A stretch of 64,000 nt of DNA from Actinokineospora fastidiosa (lineage in GTDB: Bacteria; Actinomycetota; Actinomycetes; Mycobacteriales; Pseudonocardiaceae): NCBI RefSeq assembly GCF_014648415.1, contig NZ_BMRB01000002.1, positions 703,260-767,259 of the forward strand, read 5' to 3'. Positions within the stretch are counted from its first letter, which is position 1. Each line of letters opens with the position of its first letter. The notes under the pieces were generated by a model that was not told the DNA's origin, ran no database searches, and saw only the letters and a list, made by a program, of their open reading frames with translations. Of this stretch, positions 17,176 through 25,149 are shown piece after piece. The position numbers and the translations under genes are program-made.

Positions 17176-17208
17176 CGATGAAACACCACAGGCGAGTGTT
17201 TCACAACC
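17176..17208 (-). promoter_or_regulatory. 33-bp motif B with TGAAACAC-N9-GTGTTTCA dyad
   Basis: Perfect 8-bp arms at 17179-17186 and 17196-17203; the right arm overlaps the TetR stop codon. The element ends 42 bases before the acyl-CoA synthetase start. It matches motif A at 10803-10835 in 28 of 33 bases with the same direction relative to the gene. A candidate operator for the neighbouring TetR protein or the LuxR ATPase. Confidence 0.65.
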
Positions 17209-17782
17209 CCCGATCGACCAACCGGCCGATCAGCGTGCCCACCGCGGCCAGGTCGGGGCTGCGGGAGGCCAGCACGTCGGAGTACAGGAACGTCTCGCCG
17301 AGCCGGACGATCGCGTAGGCCAGGGTCTTCACGTCCACGACCGGCACGAAGCCGCCCGCGTCGACGTCGCGGTCGAGCAGGTCGACGTACGACTGGATGA
17401 CCCGGGGCTGCACCCGTCCGGCGGGGTCGGTGAGCACCCGGATGGCGGCGACGGGCTCCTCGTCCAGCAGCATCCGCATGCCCTGGTGCCCGGCGATCGC
17501 CTCCCGGTACCAGGCCATGATCCACAGGCAGCGCAGCCCGTCGTCGGGATCGCGCACGGCGTCGCCGTGCATGGCGTGCCAGCGCTTGTCCGCCGCGCGC
17601 ATCGTCTTGTCCGACAGCAGCCACAGCGCCTCGCCGAGCAGGTCCTCCCGGTTGCCCACGCGCCGGAACAGCGTCGTGCGCGAGATGCCGAGCTCGGCGG
17701 CGAGCGCGCTCATGTCCAGCCGCGCGCCCTGGTTCACCAGCCGGGCGGCCATGCGCACGATCTCGGAGGGGTGTGCGTTCAC
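17201..17782 (-). CDS. TetR-family regulator (QsdR-like)
   Basis: 193-residue repressor-type protein. The N-terminal HTH is MSALAAELGISRTTLFRRVG; the C-terminal part (MLLDEEPVAAIRVLTDPAGRV, FVPVVDVKTLAYAIVRLGETFLY) resembles QsdR-type TetR proteins, a call of moderate certainty. It lies between the acyl-CoA synthetase/SDR operon, on the same strand, and the divergent second Liv operon. Palindromes on both sides of the gene (17869-17886 and 17179-17203) are plausible binding sites. It may sense the imported acid or its CoA ester (inference). Confidence 0.85.
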   Translation of the reverse strand: MNAHPSEIVRMAARLVNQGARLDMSALAAELGISRTTLFRRVGNREDLLGEALWLLSDKTMRAADKRWHAMHGDAVRDPDDGLRCLWIMAWYREAIAGHQGMRMLLDEEPVAAIRVLTDPAGRVQPRVIQSYVDLLDRDVDAGGFVPVVDVKTLAYAIVRLGETFLYSDVLASRSPDLAAVGTLIGRLVDRGL

Positions 17783-17831
17783 GCCGTGAGCCTATGGCCT
17801 GTCACGCAACCGATCCGGTCGAACGCGGTTC

Positions 17832-17860
17832 TTGACAGCCGATCCGGGCGCACCCATCAT
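17832..17860 (+). promoter_or_regulatory. Candidate promoter of the second Liv operon
   Basis: TTGACA at 17832-17837, 17 bases, then CATCAT at 17855-17860. The -35 matches consensus exactly and the -10 loosely. It lies 54 bases before the livG start and just before the palindrome at 17869-17886, a position suited to repression. Confidence 0.45.
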
Positions 17861-17868
17861 TGCCCGGC

Positions 17869-17886
17869 ATACCGGCCAGCCGGTAT
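17869..17886. promoter_or_regulatory. 18-bp perfect palindrome, candidate TetR operator
   Basis: ATACCGGC-CA-GCCGGTAT has 8-bp arms and a 2-bp centre. It lies in the 131-bp space between the divergent tetR-type gene and livG, 27 bases before the livG start. Size, symmetry and position are those of TetR-family operators. Inference, not shown. Confidence 0.6.
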
Positions 17887-17913
17887 CGCTCATCTCATAT
17901 TCTGGGAGCCCGT

Positions 17914-18666
17914 ATGTCGATACTGGAGGCCCGGGGAGTCACGGTGCGGTTCGGCGGCCTCACGGCCCTGTCGGACGTCTCGGTCACCGTCGAACCGGGC
18001 ACCGTGCACGGGATCATCGGTCCCAACGGCGCGGGCAAGACCACGTTGTTCAACGTCATCTGCGGATTCACCCGCCCCACCGAGGGCTCCCTGCTCGTGC
18101 GCGGCGAGCCCCTGCGCAACCACAAGCCGCACCACCTCGCGCGGCTGGGCATCGCGCGCACGTTGCAGGGCCTCGGACTCTTCGAGCACTCGACTGTCCT
18201 GGACAACGTCCTCGTCGGCGCCGACCGCCACGCCCGCACAGGTGCCCTCGGCGCCCTGTTCGGCCGGGGCGCCCGCGAGGAGACTGCGCTGCGCGAGCGG
18301 GCGGTGGAGGTGCTGACGACGCTCGGCGTGGAGAAATGGGCGAACGCATTGCCCGGCGCGCTGCCGTACGGGCTGCGCAAGCGCGTCGCGCTGGCGAGGG
18401 CACTGGTGTCGGAGCCGGACCTGCTGATGCTGGACGAGCCGGCGGCCGGACTGTCCGAATCGGAGCGCACCGAGCTGGTCGACCTGATCGGCGGCCTGCG
18501 CGAGTCGATGGCCGTGGTGCTGGTCGAGCACCACATGGACCTGGTGATGACGGTGTGCGACCGGATCACGGTGCTGAACTTCGGCCGCGTCATCGCGTCC
18601 GGCCCGCCCGCGGCCGTCCAGGCCGACCCCGACGTAGCCGAGGCCTACCTCGGCGCCGCCCCCTAG
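17914..18666 (+). CDS. livG: Liv-type ABC importer ATPase (second LivG)
   Basis: 250-residue ATPase paralogous to the one at 210. Walker A GPNGAGKTT is near residues 33-41, the LivG-type LPYGLRKRVALARAL near 150-164, Walker B LLMLDEP and H-loop LVEHHM follow. ATG 17914 has a GGGAG site seven bases before it; an upstream ATG at 17860 would put the palindromic operator inside the gene and is rejected. First gene of the second importer operon; livF follows after eight bases. Confidence 0.92.
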   Translation: MSILEARGVTVRFGGLTALSDVSVTVEPGTVHGIIGPNGAGKTTLFNVICGFTRPTEGSLLVRGEPLRNHKPHHLARLGIARTLQGLGLFEHSTVLDNVLVGADRHARTGALGALFGRGAREETALRERAVEVLTTLGVEKWANALPGALPYGLRKRVALARALVSEPDLLMLDEPAAGLSESERTELVDLIGGLRESMAVVLVEHHMDLVMTVCDRITVLNFGRVIASGPPAAVQADPDVAEAYLGAAP

Positions 18667-18674
18667 GAGCCCCA

Positions 18675-19382
18675 GTGCTGGACATCGACGACCTGGTCAC
18701 GACCTACGGCCCGGTGCGGGCCCTGGACGGACTCAGCCTGTGGACCCAGGACGCGAGCATCACCGCCGTCCTCGGCCCCAACGGCGCGGGCAAGACCACC
18801 CTGCTCCGCACGATCAGCGGCCTGGCGAAACCGACCTCCGGCCGCGTCCGCTTCGACGACACCGACATCACCGGCTGGTCCCCCGACCGCATCGTCCGCA
18901 TGGGCCTCGCCCACGTCCCGGAGAACGGCGGCGTGATCACCGAACTGACCGTCGCCGAGAACCTCCGCCTCGGCGGCCTGTGGCGGCGCGACAAGGCCGG
19001 GGTCTCGGCGAGCATGACCCAGGTCCTGGAGCTGTTCCCCCCACTGGTGACCCGCCTGAAGTCCCAGGCGAGCACCCTGTCGGGCGGCGAACGCCAGATG
19101 CTGGCCATCGGCAGGGCCCTGATGAGCAAACCCCGCATGCTCCTCCTGGACGAGCCGTCACTCGGCCTAGCCCCCGGCGTGACCTTGCAGATCATGCGCG
19201 TACTGGAGGAACTGCGCGACTGGGACGAACTCACAGTGCTGTTGGTGGAACAGAACGCCCGAAGCGCTCTGTCCATTGCGGACAGAGGCTATGTCCTGTC
19301 ACTGGGACGGGTGGTGGCGGTAGAGGAAGCCGAGGGCCTACTAGCCGACGACCGCCTACGCCACGCCTACCTGGGGATGTAG
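18675..19382 (+). CDS. livF: Liv-type ABC importer ATPase (second LivF)
   Basis: 235-residue ATPase of the LivF subtype. Walker A GPNGAGKT near residues 35-42, the family-specific HVPENGGVI segment, signature LSGGERQML, Walker B MLLLDEPSLGL and the LivF-type LLVEQNARSALSIADRGYVL. GTG 18675 is preceded by TAGGAGCCC. It partners the second LivG. Downstream, before the permease genes, lies a 520-bp compound inverted repeat that interrupts the otherwise tight operon. Confidence 0.92.
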   Translation: MLDIDDLVTTYGPVRALDGLSLWTQDASITAVLGPNGAGKTTLLRTISGLAKPTSGRVRFDDTDITGWSPDRIVRMGLAHVPENGGVITELTVAENLRLGGLWRRDKAGVSASMTQVLELFPPLVTRLKSQASTLSGGERQMLAIGRALMSKPRMLLLDEPSLGLAPGVTLQIMRVLEELRDWDELTVLLVEQNARSALSIADRGYVLSLGRVVAVEEAEGLLADDRLRHAYLGM

Positions 19383-19476
19383 AAGATGACAACACCAACA
19401 CCAACAGCACGATTCCCTTATGGATCCGTTGAAGCAGCGCAACCACCCACCCGACGCAACACGCCCCACCTGCACT

Positions 19477-19620
19477 GTCCGATGGGGTGGACCCGCATTC
19501 GTGGGGAGCGAAGCGGTGCTACCCTCGCTCGGGCGTGGACGGCTCCGCCGCTCCGCCCTTTGTTCACGCCCGCGCCGCTTCGCTTAGGGGCCCCGCGAAT
19601 GCGGGTCCACCCCATCGGAC
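19477..19620 (+). repeat. Palindromic element copy 1
   Basis: The ends, 19477-19501 and 19596-19620, are 25-bp perfect inverted repeats (GTCCGATGGGGTGGACCCGC outwards). The inside carries AGCGAAGCGG and its complement CCGCTTCGCT, extending the stem imperfectly. Its sequence is the near reverse complement of copy 2. Confidence 0.85.
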
Positions 19621-19769
19621 CAAAAAAGCAACTCGCGAACCACCCAACCGACCGGCAGCCGCCGACGACAGCCTCGCTCCGACCTGCGGCAGCGCCCCCG
19701 CCGTCCGGTGCCGGTCGCGCAGCGCGAGAGCAGCGGACAGCCCATGCGCGACGCGATTTGACACTTGAT

Positions 19770-19911
19770 GTCCGATGGGGTGAATCCGCTTCTGCGGGGC
19801 CCCTAAGCGAAGCGGCGCGGCGCGGATTAGGGGCGGAGCGGCGAAGCCGTCCGCGCCGAGAAAGGGTAGCACCGCTTCGCTCCCCACAGAAGCGGATCCA
19901 CCCCATCGGAC
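19770..19911 (-). repeat. Palindromic element copy 2 (inverted)
   Basis: The ends, 19770-19794 and 19887-19911, are 25-bp inverted repeats with one mismatch, again beginning GTCCGATGGGGTG. The interior read on the other strand aligns with copy 1 through AGCGAAGCGGTGCTACCC and CGCTTCGCTTAGGGGCCCC. Confidence 0.85.
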
Positions 19912-20029
19912 AGTCGCGTCAGGCGCGTTGCGTCGGGTGGGTGGTTGCGCTGCGTTCCCCATGGTCAGCGGTTGTGGCTCCTGCGCCTTGTCGCGCTTCC
20001 CTCGCCTCCGGTGTTGCCGGAGGTGGGCT

Positions 20030-20878
20030 GTGGATCTGACTACGCTTCTCCTCAGTGGGCTTGCGCTCGGGGCGATCTACGCCGCTCTCGGGCTGTCCCT
20101 CGTCATCATCTTCCGGGCCACCCAGATGGTGAACTTCGCCCAGCCCGCGCTGGCTCTCGTCTGTGCCTACCTCGCCTTCGCCGTCAACCGGGCTACCGGC
20201 GGCTACTGGCTCGGGTTCATCGTCGCCATCGTCGCGGGAGGGGTGCTCGGGGCCCTCACCGAGCGGCTGCTTATCCGGCCGCTCAAGGATCGAGGGCCGT
20301 TGTCGCCGGTTATCGTGACGCTGGGGTTGTTGCTTGTCCTGCAAGCGGTCGCCGGGATGATCTGGACCGCTGAGCCGCAGTCGTTCCCCTACGCGTTCGA
20401 CTTCCGGGGGGCCTTCTCGCCCGCCTCGCTCTTCGCCGTGGTCGTTGTGCTGGTGACGGCGGGGGCGATCCTGCTGCTCTTCAAGTTCACCACCATCGGG
20501 CTGCGGATGCGGGCCGCCGCCTTCCGGCCGGAGGTTGCCGCCCTTGTCGGGGTGCGGGTGGGGCGGATGCTCACCATCGGGTGGACCTTGGCCGCTGCGG
20601 TCGGGGCGCTGGCGGGGTTGTTGGCGGCACCGCCCTTCATCCATCCGACCGTGATGGACACCGTCTTCGTGTACGCGCTCACCGCCGCTGTCATCGGAGG
20701 GTTGGACAACGCCATCGGAACCGTCATCGGCGGGTTCCTGCTCGGCATCGTCCTCTCGCTGGTCTCCGGCTACCTCGGCGCCGAGCTGGTCACGTTGGCC
20801 GCGCTGGCGATCCTGGTCGTGGTGCTGTCCGTTCGTCCCGACGGCCTGTTCGGCCAGCGCGTCGCCAGGAGGGTCTGA
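20030..20878 (+). CDS. livH: Liv-type ABC importer permease (second LivH)
   Basis: 282-residue membrane permease with the LivH opening LLLSGLALGAIYAALGLSLV and MVNFAQPALALVCAYL, ending VRPDGLFG. The start is GTG 20030 with a GGAGGTG ribosome-binding site at 20019-20025; the frame is open further upstream but runs into the end of the compound inverted repeat. It overlaps livM by the ATGA arrangement. The permease half of the operon is separated from the ATPase half by the repeat, so expression of the two halves may differ. Confidence 0.9.
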   Translation: MDLTTLLLSGLALGAIYAALGLSLVIIFRATQMVNFAQPALALVCAYLAFAVNRATGGYWLGFIVAIVAGGVLGALTERLLIRPLKDRGPLSPVIVTLGLLLVLQAVAGMIWTAEPQSFPYAFDFRGAFSPASLFAVVVVLVTAGAILLLFKFTTIGLRMRAAAFRPEVAALVGVRVGRMLTIGWTLAAAVGALAGLLAAPPFIHPTVMDTVFVYALTAAVIGGLDNAIGTVIGGFLLGIVLSLVSGYLGAELVTLAALAILVVVLSVRPDGLFGQRVARRV

Positions 20879-21855
20879 TGCTGCGCCACCTGCTCCTCGC
20901 GCTGGCCGCGCTCGCGGCGATCGTCGCGCTCACGTTCCTGGTCGACCCGTTCACCAACATCCGCATCGCCACGGTCGGCTACCTGCTGCTGGCCGTCGCG
21001 GGCCTGACCGTCCTCACCGGACTCACCGGGCAGATCTCCCTCGGCCACGGCGCGTTCCTGTTCATCGGCGCGTACACCGTCGCCCTGCTGGTCGTCTACG
21101 TCCCGTCGCTGCCGTTCTGGGTCGACCTGCTCGCCGCCGCGGCGGCGGCCGGGCTGGCCGGGGTGCTCACCGGCGCGGCCGCGGCCCGGCTGCACGGCCC
21201 CTATCTCGCTGGCGCGACGCTCGCCCTGGCCGTCGGGCTGCCCGCCATCACCCAGCGCTTCCCCGACTTCCTCGGCGGCAGCAACGGCCTGGGCTTCACC
21301 GTCAACAGCAAACCCGCGGGCATCGACATCCCCAGCACGCAGTGGCAGGCCTGGATCGTCTGGCTGACCGTCCTGGCCGCGCTCGTCCTGCTCGCCAACC
21401 TCACCCGGGGACGCGTCGGGCGCAGGCTGCGCGCCGTGCGCGACGACGAGGTGGCCGCGGGCCTCGCGGGCATCCACGTCGGCCGCACGAAGATCACCGC
21501 CTTCCTGGTCAGCGCGGTCTGCGGCGGGCTCGCGGGCGGGCTGCAGGCGTTCCTGCTCGGCACCGCGGCCCCCGGCTCGTTCACCCCCGCGCTGTCGCTC
21601 GGCCTGCTCGCGGCCATGGTGCTCGGCGGCGTCGGCAGCCTCTGGGGCGCGCTGTGGGGCGCGGTCGCCCTGGTCGCGCTGCAGGCGGGCACCGAGGAAC
21701 TGGCGCACGCGCTGGAGTTGGGCACCGACGTGGCCAACAACCTCCCCCTAGCGGCCTACGGCGTCGTGCTCATCGCCGTCGTCATGGCCTTCCCGCAAGG
21801 GATCCACGGACTGGTGCGGCGGATGCGGCCGGTCAAACCCGAAGGAGCGGCATGA
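20878..21855 (+). CDS. livM: Liv-type ABC importer permease (second LivM)
   Basis: 325-residue permease. LTGLTGQISLGHGAFLFIGAYT is the LivM hallmark segment near residues 44-60, AARLHGPYLAGATLAL and RAVRDDEVAAGLAGIHVG follow, ending FPQGIHGL. It starts in the livH stop (TGATG) and its stop overlaps the binding-protein ATG. Shorter than the LivM of the first operon because the hydrophilic N-terminus is missing. Confidence 0.9.
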   Translation: MLRHLLLALAALAAIVALTFLVDPFTNIRIATVGYLLLAVAGLTVLTGLTGQISLGHGAFLFIGAYTVALLVVYVPSLPFWVDLLAAAAAAGLAGVLTGAAAARLHGPYLAGATLALAVGLPAITQRFPDFLGGSNGLGFTVNSKPAGIDIPSTQWQAWIVWLTVLAALVLLANLTRGRVGRRLRAVRDDEVAAGLAGIHVGRTKITAFLVSAVCGGLAGGLQAFLLGTAAPGSFTPALSLGLLAAMVLGGVGSLWGALWGAVALVALQAGTEELAHALELGTDVANNLPLAAYGVVLIAVVMAFPQGIHGLVRRMRPVKPEGAA

Positions 21856-23150
21856 GATCGAAGGCACTTGTCCTGGCCGCCGTGCTCACGCTCAGCGCGT
21901 GCGGGGGCGCGGGCGAGACACCGGCGACCGGCGGCGGCGGATCGGGCGACCCCGCGCCCGGCGTCACCGACGACACCGTCCTGATCGGCACCCACCAGCC
22001 GCTGACCGGGCCTGCCGCGCCCGGCTACAGCACCATCTCGGCGGGCGCCAAGGCGATGTACAGCCACATCAACGACAACGGCGGCATCCACGGCCGCAAG
22101 ATCGAGTACCGGGTCGAGGACGACGGCTACAACCCCACCCGCACCGTCGAGGTGGTCAAGAAGCTGGTCCTGCAGGACGAGGTGTTCGCCATCGTCGGCG
22201 GCCTCGGCACCCCGACGCACTCCAAGGTCGTCGACTTCCTCAACACCGAGGGCGTGCCCGACCTGCTGGTCGCCTCCGGCGCGCTGATGTGGGACGACCC
22301 CGCCAAGAGCCGGATGACCTTCGGCTTCCAGGTCGACTACACCCGCGAGGGCAAGATCCTCGGCGACTACATCGCCAAGACCTTCCCCGATGCCAAGGTC
22401 GGCGTGTTCCACCAGAACGACGACGTGGGCCGCGACGGCATGGCGGGCCTGGAGAAGCACGTCACCATCACCTCCGCCCAGGGCTACGACCCGGCCAACA
22501 CCGACGTGCTCCCGCAGATCACCGCGCTGAAGCAGGCGGGAGCCGACGTCGTGGTGTGCGAGTGCGTGCCCGCGTTCACCGCGCTGGCCATCCTCACCTC
22601 GGCCCGCATCGGCTACAAGCCGAAGTTCGTCGTCTCCAGCATCGGCGCCGACCCGCGCACCCTGACCGGGCTGCTGTCGGAGTTCGGCAAGCGCGCGGGC
22701 GCGGAGGTCTCCGCCCCGCAGCTGCTGACCGGCCTGATCGGCGCGGGCTACCTGCCCGACGTCAACCTCACCAGCGACCCGTGGACCGCGCTGTTCCGGG
22801 AGGTCCACCAGAAGTACATCCCGGACGTCCCGCTGACCAACACCGTCGTCTACGGCATGGCGCAGGCCTACACCTTCGCCCAAGCGCTCAAAGAGGCGGG
22901 CCGCGACCTGACCAGGGAGGGCATCATCAAGGTCATGGAGTCCGGTGTGCTCACCGGCCCCGGCCTGACCCCGTTCGCGTTCTCCCCCGAGTCGCACTCC
23001 GGCTACACCGGCGCCTACGTGTTCACCATCAACGCCGACGGCAACACGACCGTGGTGCAGGAGCCCGTCGTCACCGACCGCGGCGACGGCCCGATCGAGC
23101 CCGCGCCGACCGGGCGCAAGACGCCGAGCGACATCGGCCTCGTCGGCTGA
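21852..23150 (+). CDS. Liv-type substrate-binding lipoprotein (second)
   Basis: 432-residue binding protein of the Peripla_BP_6 family. The signal peptide ends in the lipobox LSAC (Cys17) followed by a Gly-rich linker; the mature domain begins near DDTVLIGTHQPLTGP and contains INDNGGIHGRKIEYRVEDDGY, the standard LivK motif. GAAGGAGCGGC supplies the ribosome-binding site and ATG 21852 overlaps the livM stop. The sequence is clearly different from the first binding protein, so the two importers likely carry different ligands; both sit next to acyl-CoA synthetase genes. Confidence 0.9.
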   Translation: MRSKALVLAAVLTLSACGGAGETPATGGGGSGDPAPGVTDDTVLIGTHQPLTGPAAPGYSTISAGAKAMYSHINDNGGIHGRKIEYRVEDDGYNPTRTVEVVKKLVLQDEVFAIVGGLGTPTHSKVVDFLNTEGVPDLLVASGALMWDDPAKSRMTFGFQVDYTREGKILGDYIAKTFPDAKVGVFHQNDDVGRDGMAGLEKHVTITSAQGYDPANTDVLPQITALKQAGADVVVCECVPAFTALAILTSARIGYKPKFVVSSIGADPRTLTGLLSEFGKRAGAEVSAPQLLTGLIGAGYLPDVNLTSDPWTALFREVHQKYIPDVPLTNTVVYGMAQAYTFAQALKEAGRDLTREGIIKVMESGVLTGPGLTPFAFSPESHSGYTGAYVFTINADGNTTVVQEPVVTDRGDGPIEPAPTGRKTPSDIGLVG

Positions 23151-23217
23151 CCTTCCCGGCCGGGGCCGCCGGGATAGATTTGACGCGACCGGCGACCCCG
23201 GCAGGAAAGGCGGACCG

Positions 23218-23799
23218 ATGCAGGTGGACACCCCCGTCCGGGAACGGGTCATGCGCGCGGCGATCTCGCTGTTCGCCGCGAAGGGCTTCGGCGCGACCTC
23301 CATCCGGGAGATCGCCGACGCGGCCGGGGTCACCAAGGGCGGGGTGTACCACTACTTCGAGTCCAAAGACGACCTGCTGTTCGAGGTCTACACCCGGATG
23401 CTGCGGATGCAGACCTCCCGCATGCGCACCATGGCCGACGACGACAGCCTGCCGCTGCCGCAGCGCCTGCACGCCATCGTCGCCGACGTCGTGGAGACCA
23501 GCATCGCCAACCTGGAGGAGGCGGTCGTGTTCTTCCAGTCGGTGCACCTGCTCGCCGCCGACCGCCAGGACCAGGTGCGCGCCGAGCGCCGCGCCTATCA
23601 GGACCGGGTGCGCGACCTGGTCGCCGAGGGACAGGCGACCGGCGTGTTCCGCACGGACGTGCCCGCCGACCTGATCGTCAACTACCACCTCGGCGCGATC
23701 CACCGCCTGGGCTCGTGGTACCGGGCGGACGGCCCGCTGACCGCCGAGCAGGTCGGCACCCACTTCGCCGACCTGATGCTGGCCAGCCTGCGGCCCTGA
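23218..23799 (+). CDS. TetR-family regulator
   Basis: 193-residue regulator. The HTH reads SIREIADAAGVTKGGVYHYF, an AcrR/FadR-like TetR form common in fatty-acid and steroid catabolism repressors; the C-terminus matches the TetR_C_33-like helical pattern only loosely. It follows the binding-protein gene by 67 bases on the same strand and ends one base before the convergent GT87 gene. It may control the second Liv operon, which is inference from position. Confidence 0.87.
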   Translation: MQVDTPVRERVMRAAISLFAAKGFGATSIREIADAAGVTKGGVYHYFESKDDLLFEVYTRMLRMQTSRMRTMADDDSLPLPQRLHAIVADVVETSIANLEEAVVFFQSVHLLAADRQDQVRAERRAYQDRVRDLVAEGQATGVFRTDVPADLIVNYHLGAIHRLGSWYRADGPLTAEQVGTHFADLMLASLRP

Positions 23800-23800
23800 C

Positions 23801-25060
23801 TCAGGCGAACTCGGGAGCGCGCGCCATCTCGCGGTCGGTCCTGGGCTTGCGGTCGCGGACCTTCCACATGGTCACCCCGAGCGCGATCAGCGCCAGCAGC
23901 ACGTACGAGTCGCCGATGATGTGCTCGTACCACTTCCAGGCGAGCTCGGTGTCGCTGCCGCGCGGCAGGTGCAGGTGCGGGCCGATGAGGAACACCACGA
24001 GATAACCCAGCCCCAGCACGACCGACAGGCGCTGGTGCACCGCGTGGAAGGCGAACACCAGCAGCGCCGGGACGATGAACACCCAGTGGTGCGACCACGC
24101 CGTCGGCGAGATCAGCAGCGCCAGCGCCGCGTTGACCACCAGCGCGGTCGGCGCGTCGAGCCGGACCATCAGCAGGACCGCCACGAACACCGTCACCCCG
24201 ACCAGGGCGATCCAGCCGACGGTCTGCGCGGTCTCCGGGATCACCAGCCGCTTCAGCGCGGCCAGGATCGTCTGGTTGGTGCCGTACGGGGTGCCGCTCA
24301 CACCGTCGGTCGGGCCCGCGCCGGAGAGCCAGTACGCGACCGAGTCCTTCCAGGCGAACAGGAACCCGAGCGCGACGAACACCGCGCCGCTGAGCACCGT
24401 CGTCAGCGCCGCCCGGTAGTCGCGGCGCAGCAGGAAGAACAGGATGAACGCGGCCGGGGTCAGCTTCAGCGCGAACGCGATGCCGACCAGCAGACCCCTC
24501 GGCCAGCGCGGCCGCCGGGCCAGGCAGTCGACGGCGACCAGCGCCATCAGCCAGAGGTTGATCTGCCCGAAGGTCAGCGTCTCGCGCACCGGCTCCAGGA
24601 CCAGGGCGACCGGCAGCACCAGCGCGGTGACGCCGACCACCTCCCAGGTGGTCGCCCTCGGCCAGCAGCGGCTGATCACGACGTAGGCCGTGGCCGCGAG
24701 CGCCAGCACCGACAGCCCGGTCATCAGCGCCTTCGCCGCGCTGAGCGGCACCAGCGCCAGCGGCGCGATGATCAGCAGCGACGGCGGCGGATACAGGTAG
24801 GGCAGGGCCACGCCGACCGAGGTCTTCGGCATCGGGCCGTACGGGTCGGAGCCCGCGCGCCAGGCGTCCACGCCGAACCGGTAGACCTGCAGGTCGATCA
24901 GCTCGTGACCGGCCAGGATCCGCCAGAGCACCACGCCGGACACCGCGGCCAGCGCGGCGAGGACGACGAGCCGCACGGTGACCGAGGCGTCCGCCCACCG
25001 GTCCCGCGCCGCCCGAGTGCCTGAACGGAACAGTGTCGATACCCCCACCGGGAGACCCAT
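23801..25060 (-). CDS. GT87-family polytopic membrane glycosyltransferase
   Basis: 419-residue integral membrane protein with about ten hydrophobic segments. IDLQVYRFGVDAWRAG after the first membrane helix carries the acidic residue expected of GT-C enzymes, and YLYPPPSLLI, TFGQINLWLM and ALKLTPAAFI are typical of DUF2029/GT87 mannosyltransferases that use polyprenyl-phosphate-mannose on the outer face of the membrane (PimE-like). ATG 25060 is chosen; the open frame continues upstream through a P450-side spacer without support. Possible role in lipoglycan or cell-wall glycan mannosylation. Confidence 0.85.
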   Translation of the reverse strand: MGLPVGVSTLFRSGTRAARDRWADASVTVRLVVLAALAAVSGVVLWRILAGHELIDLQVYRFGVDAWRAGSDPYGPMPKTSVGVALPYLYPPPSLLIIAPLALVPLSAAKALMTGLSVLALAATAYVVISRCWPRATTWEVVGVTALVLPVALVLEPVRETLTFGQINLWLMALVAVDCLARRPRWPRGLLVGIAFALKLTPAAFILFFLLRRDYRAALTTVLSGAVFVALGFLFAWKDSVAYWLSGAGPTDGVSGTPYGTNQTILAALKRLVIPETAQTVGWIALVGVTVFVAVLLMVRLDAPTALVVNAALALLISPTAWSHHWVFIVPALLVFAFHAVHQRLSVVLGLGYLVVFLIGPHLHLPRGSDTELAWKWYEHIIGDSYVLLALIALGVTMWKVRDRKPRTDREMARAPEFA

Positions 25061-25149
25061 CCTGTCGGGTGGCCTGTAGGCCACGGCCTTGCCCCCACCG
25101 CCCCGCGCCGGACCGTCCGTCCCGCCCGCCGCGATCGGGTGAATGCTAC

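Larger units (their letters stand above)
19434..19953. repeat. Compound inverted repeat (MITE/REP-like), 520 bp
   Basis: The outer ends, 19434-19460 and 19927-19953, are 27-bp perfect inverted repeats beginning GCAGCGCAACCACCCACCC. Inside them lie two palindromic elements of 144 and 142 bp in opposite orientation, separated by about 150 bp of other DNA. No transposase frame and no clear target-site duplication at the ends is seen. The whole could fold into one very long hairpin or a three-way structure if transcribed. Confidence 0.85.
19383..20029. other. Non-coding insertion between livF and livH
   Basis: This 647-bp interval inside the second Liv operon holds no credible gene. It is taken up almost entirely by the compound inverted repeat at 19434-19953. 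Frames such as 19386-20039 + and 19564-19962 - cross both hairpins and give repetitive Arg/Ser/Pro translations without family features. Confidence 0.75.

Noticed and set aside
19386-20039. A 217-residue protein between livF and livH
   Set aside because: The frame crosses both palindromic elements; similar Arg/Ser/Pro strings appear on the other strand, as expected for inverted repeats.
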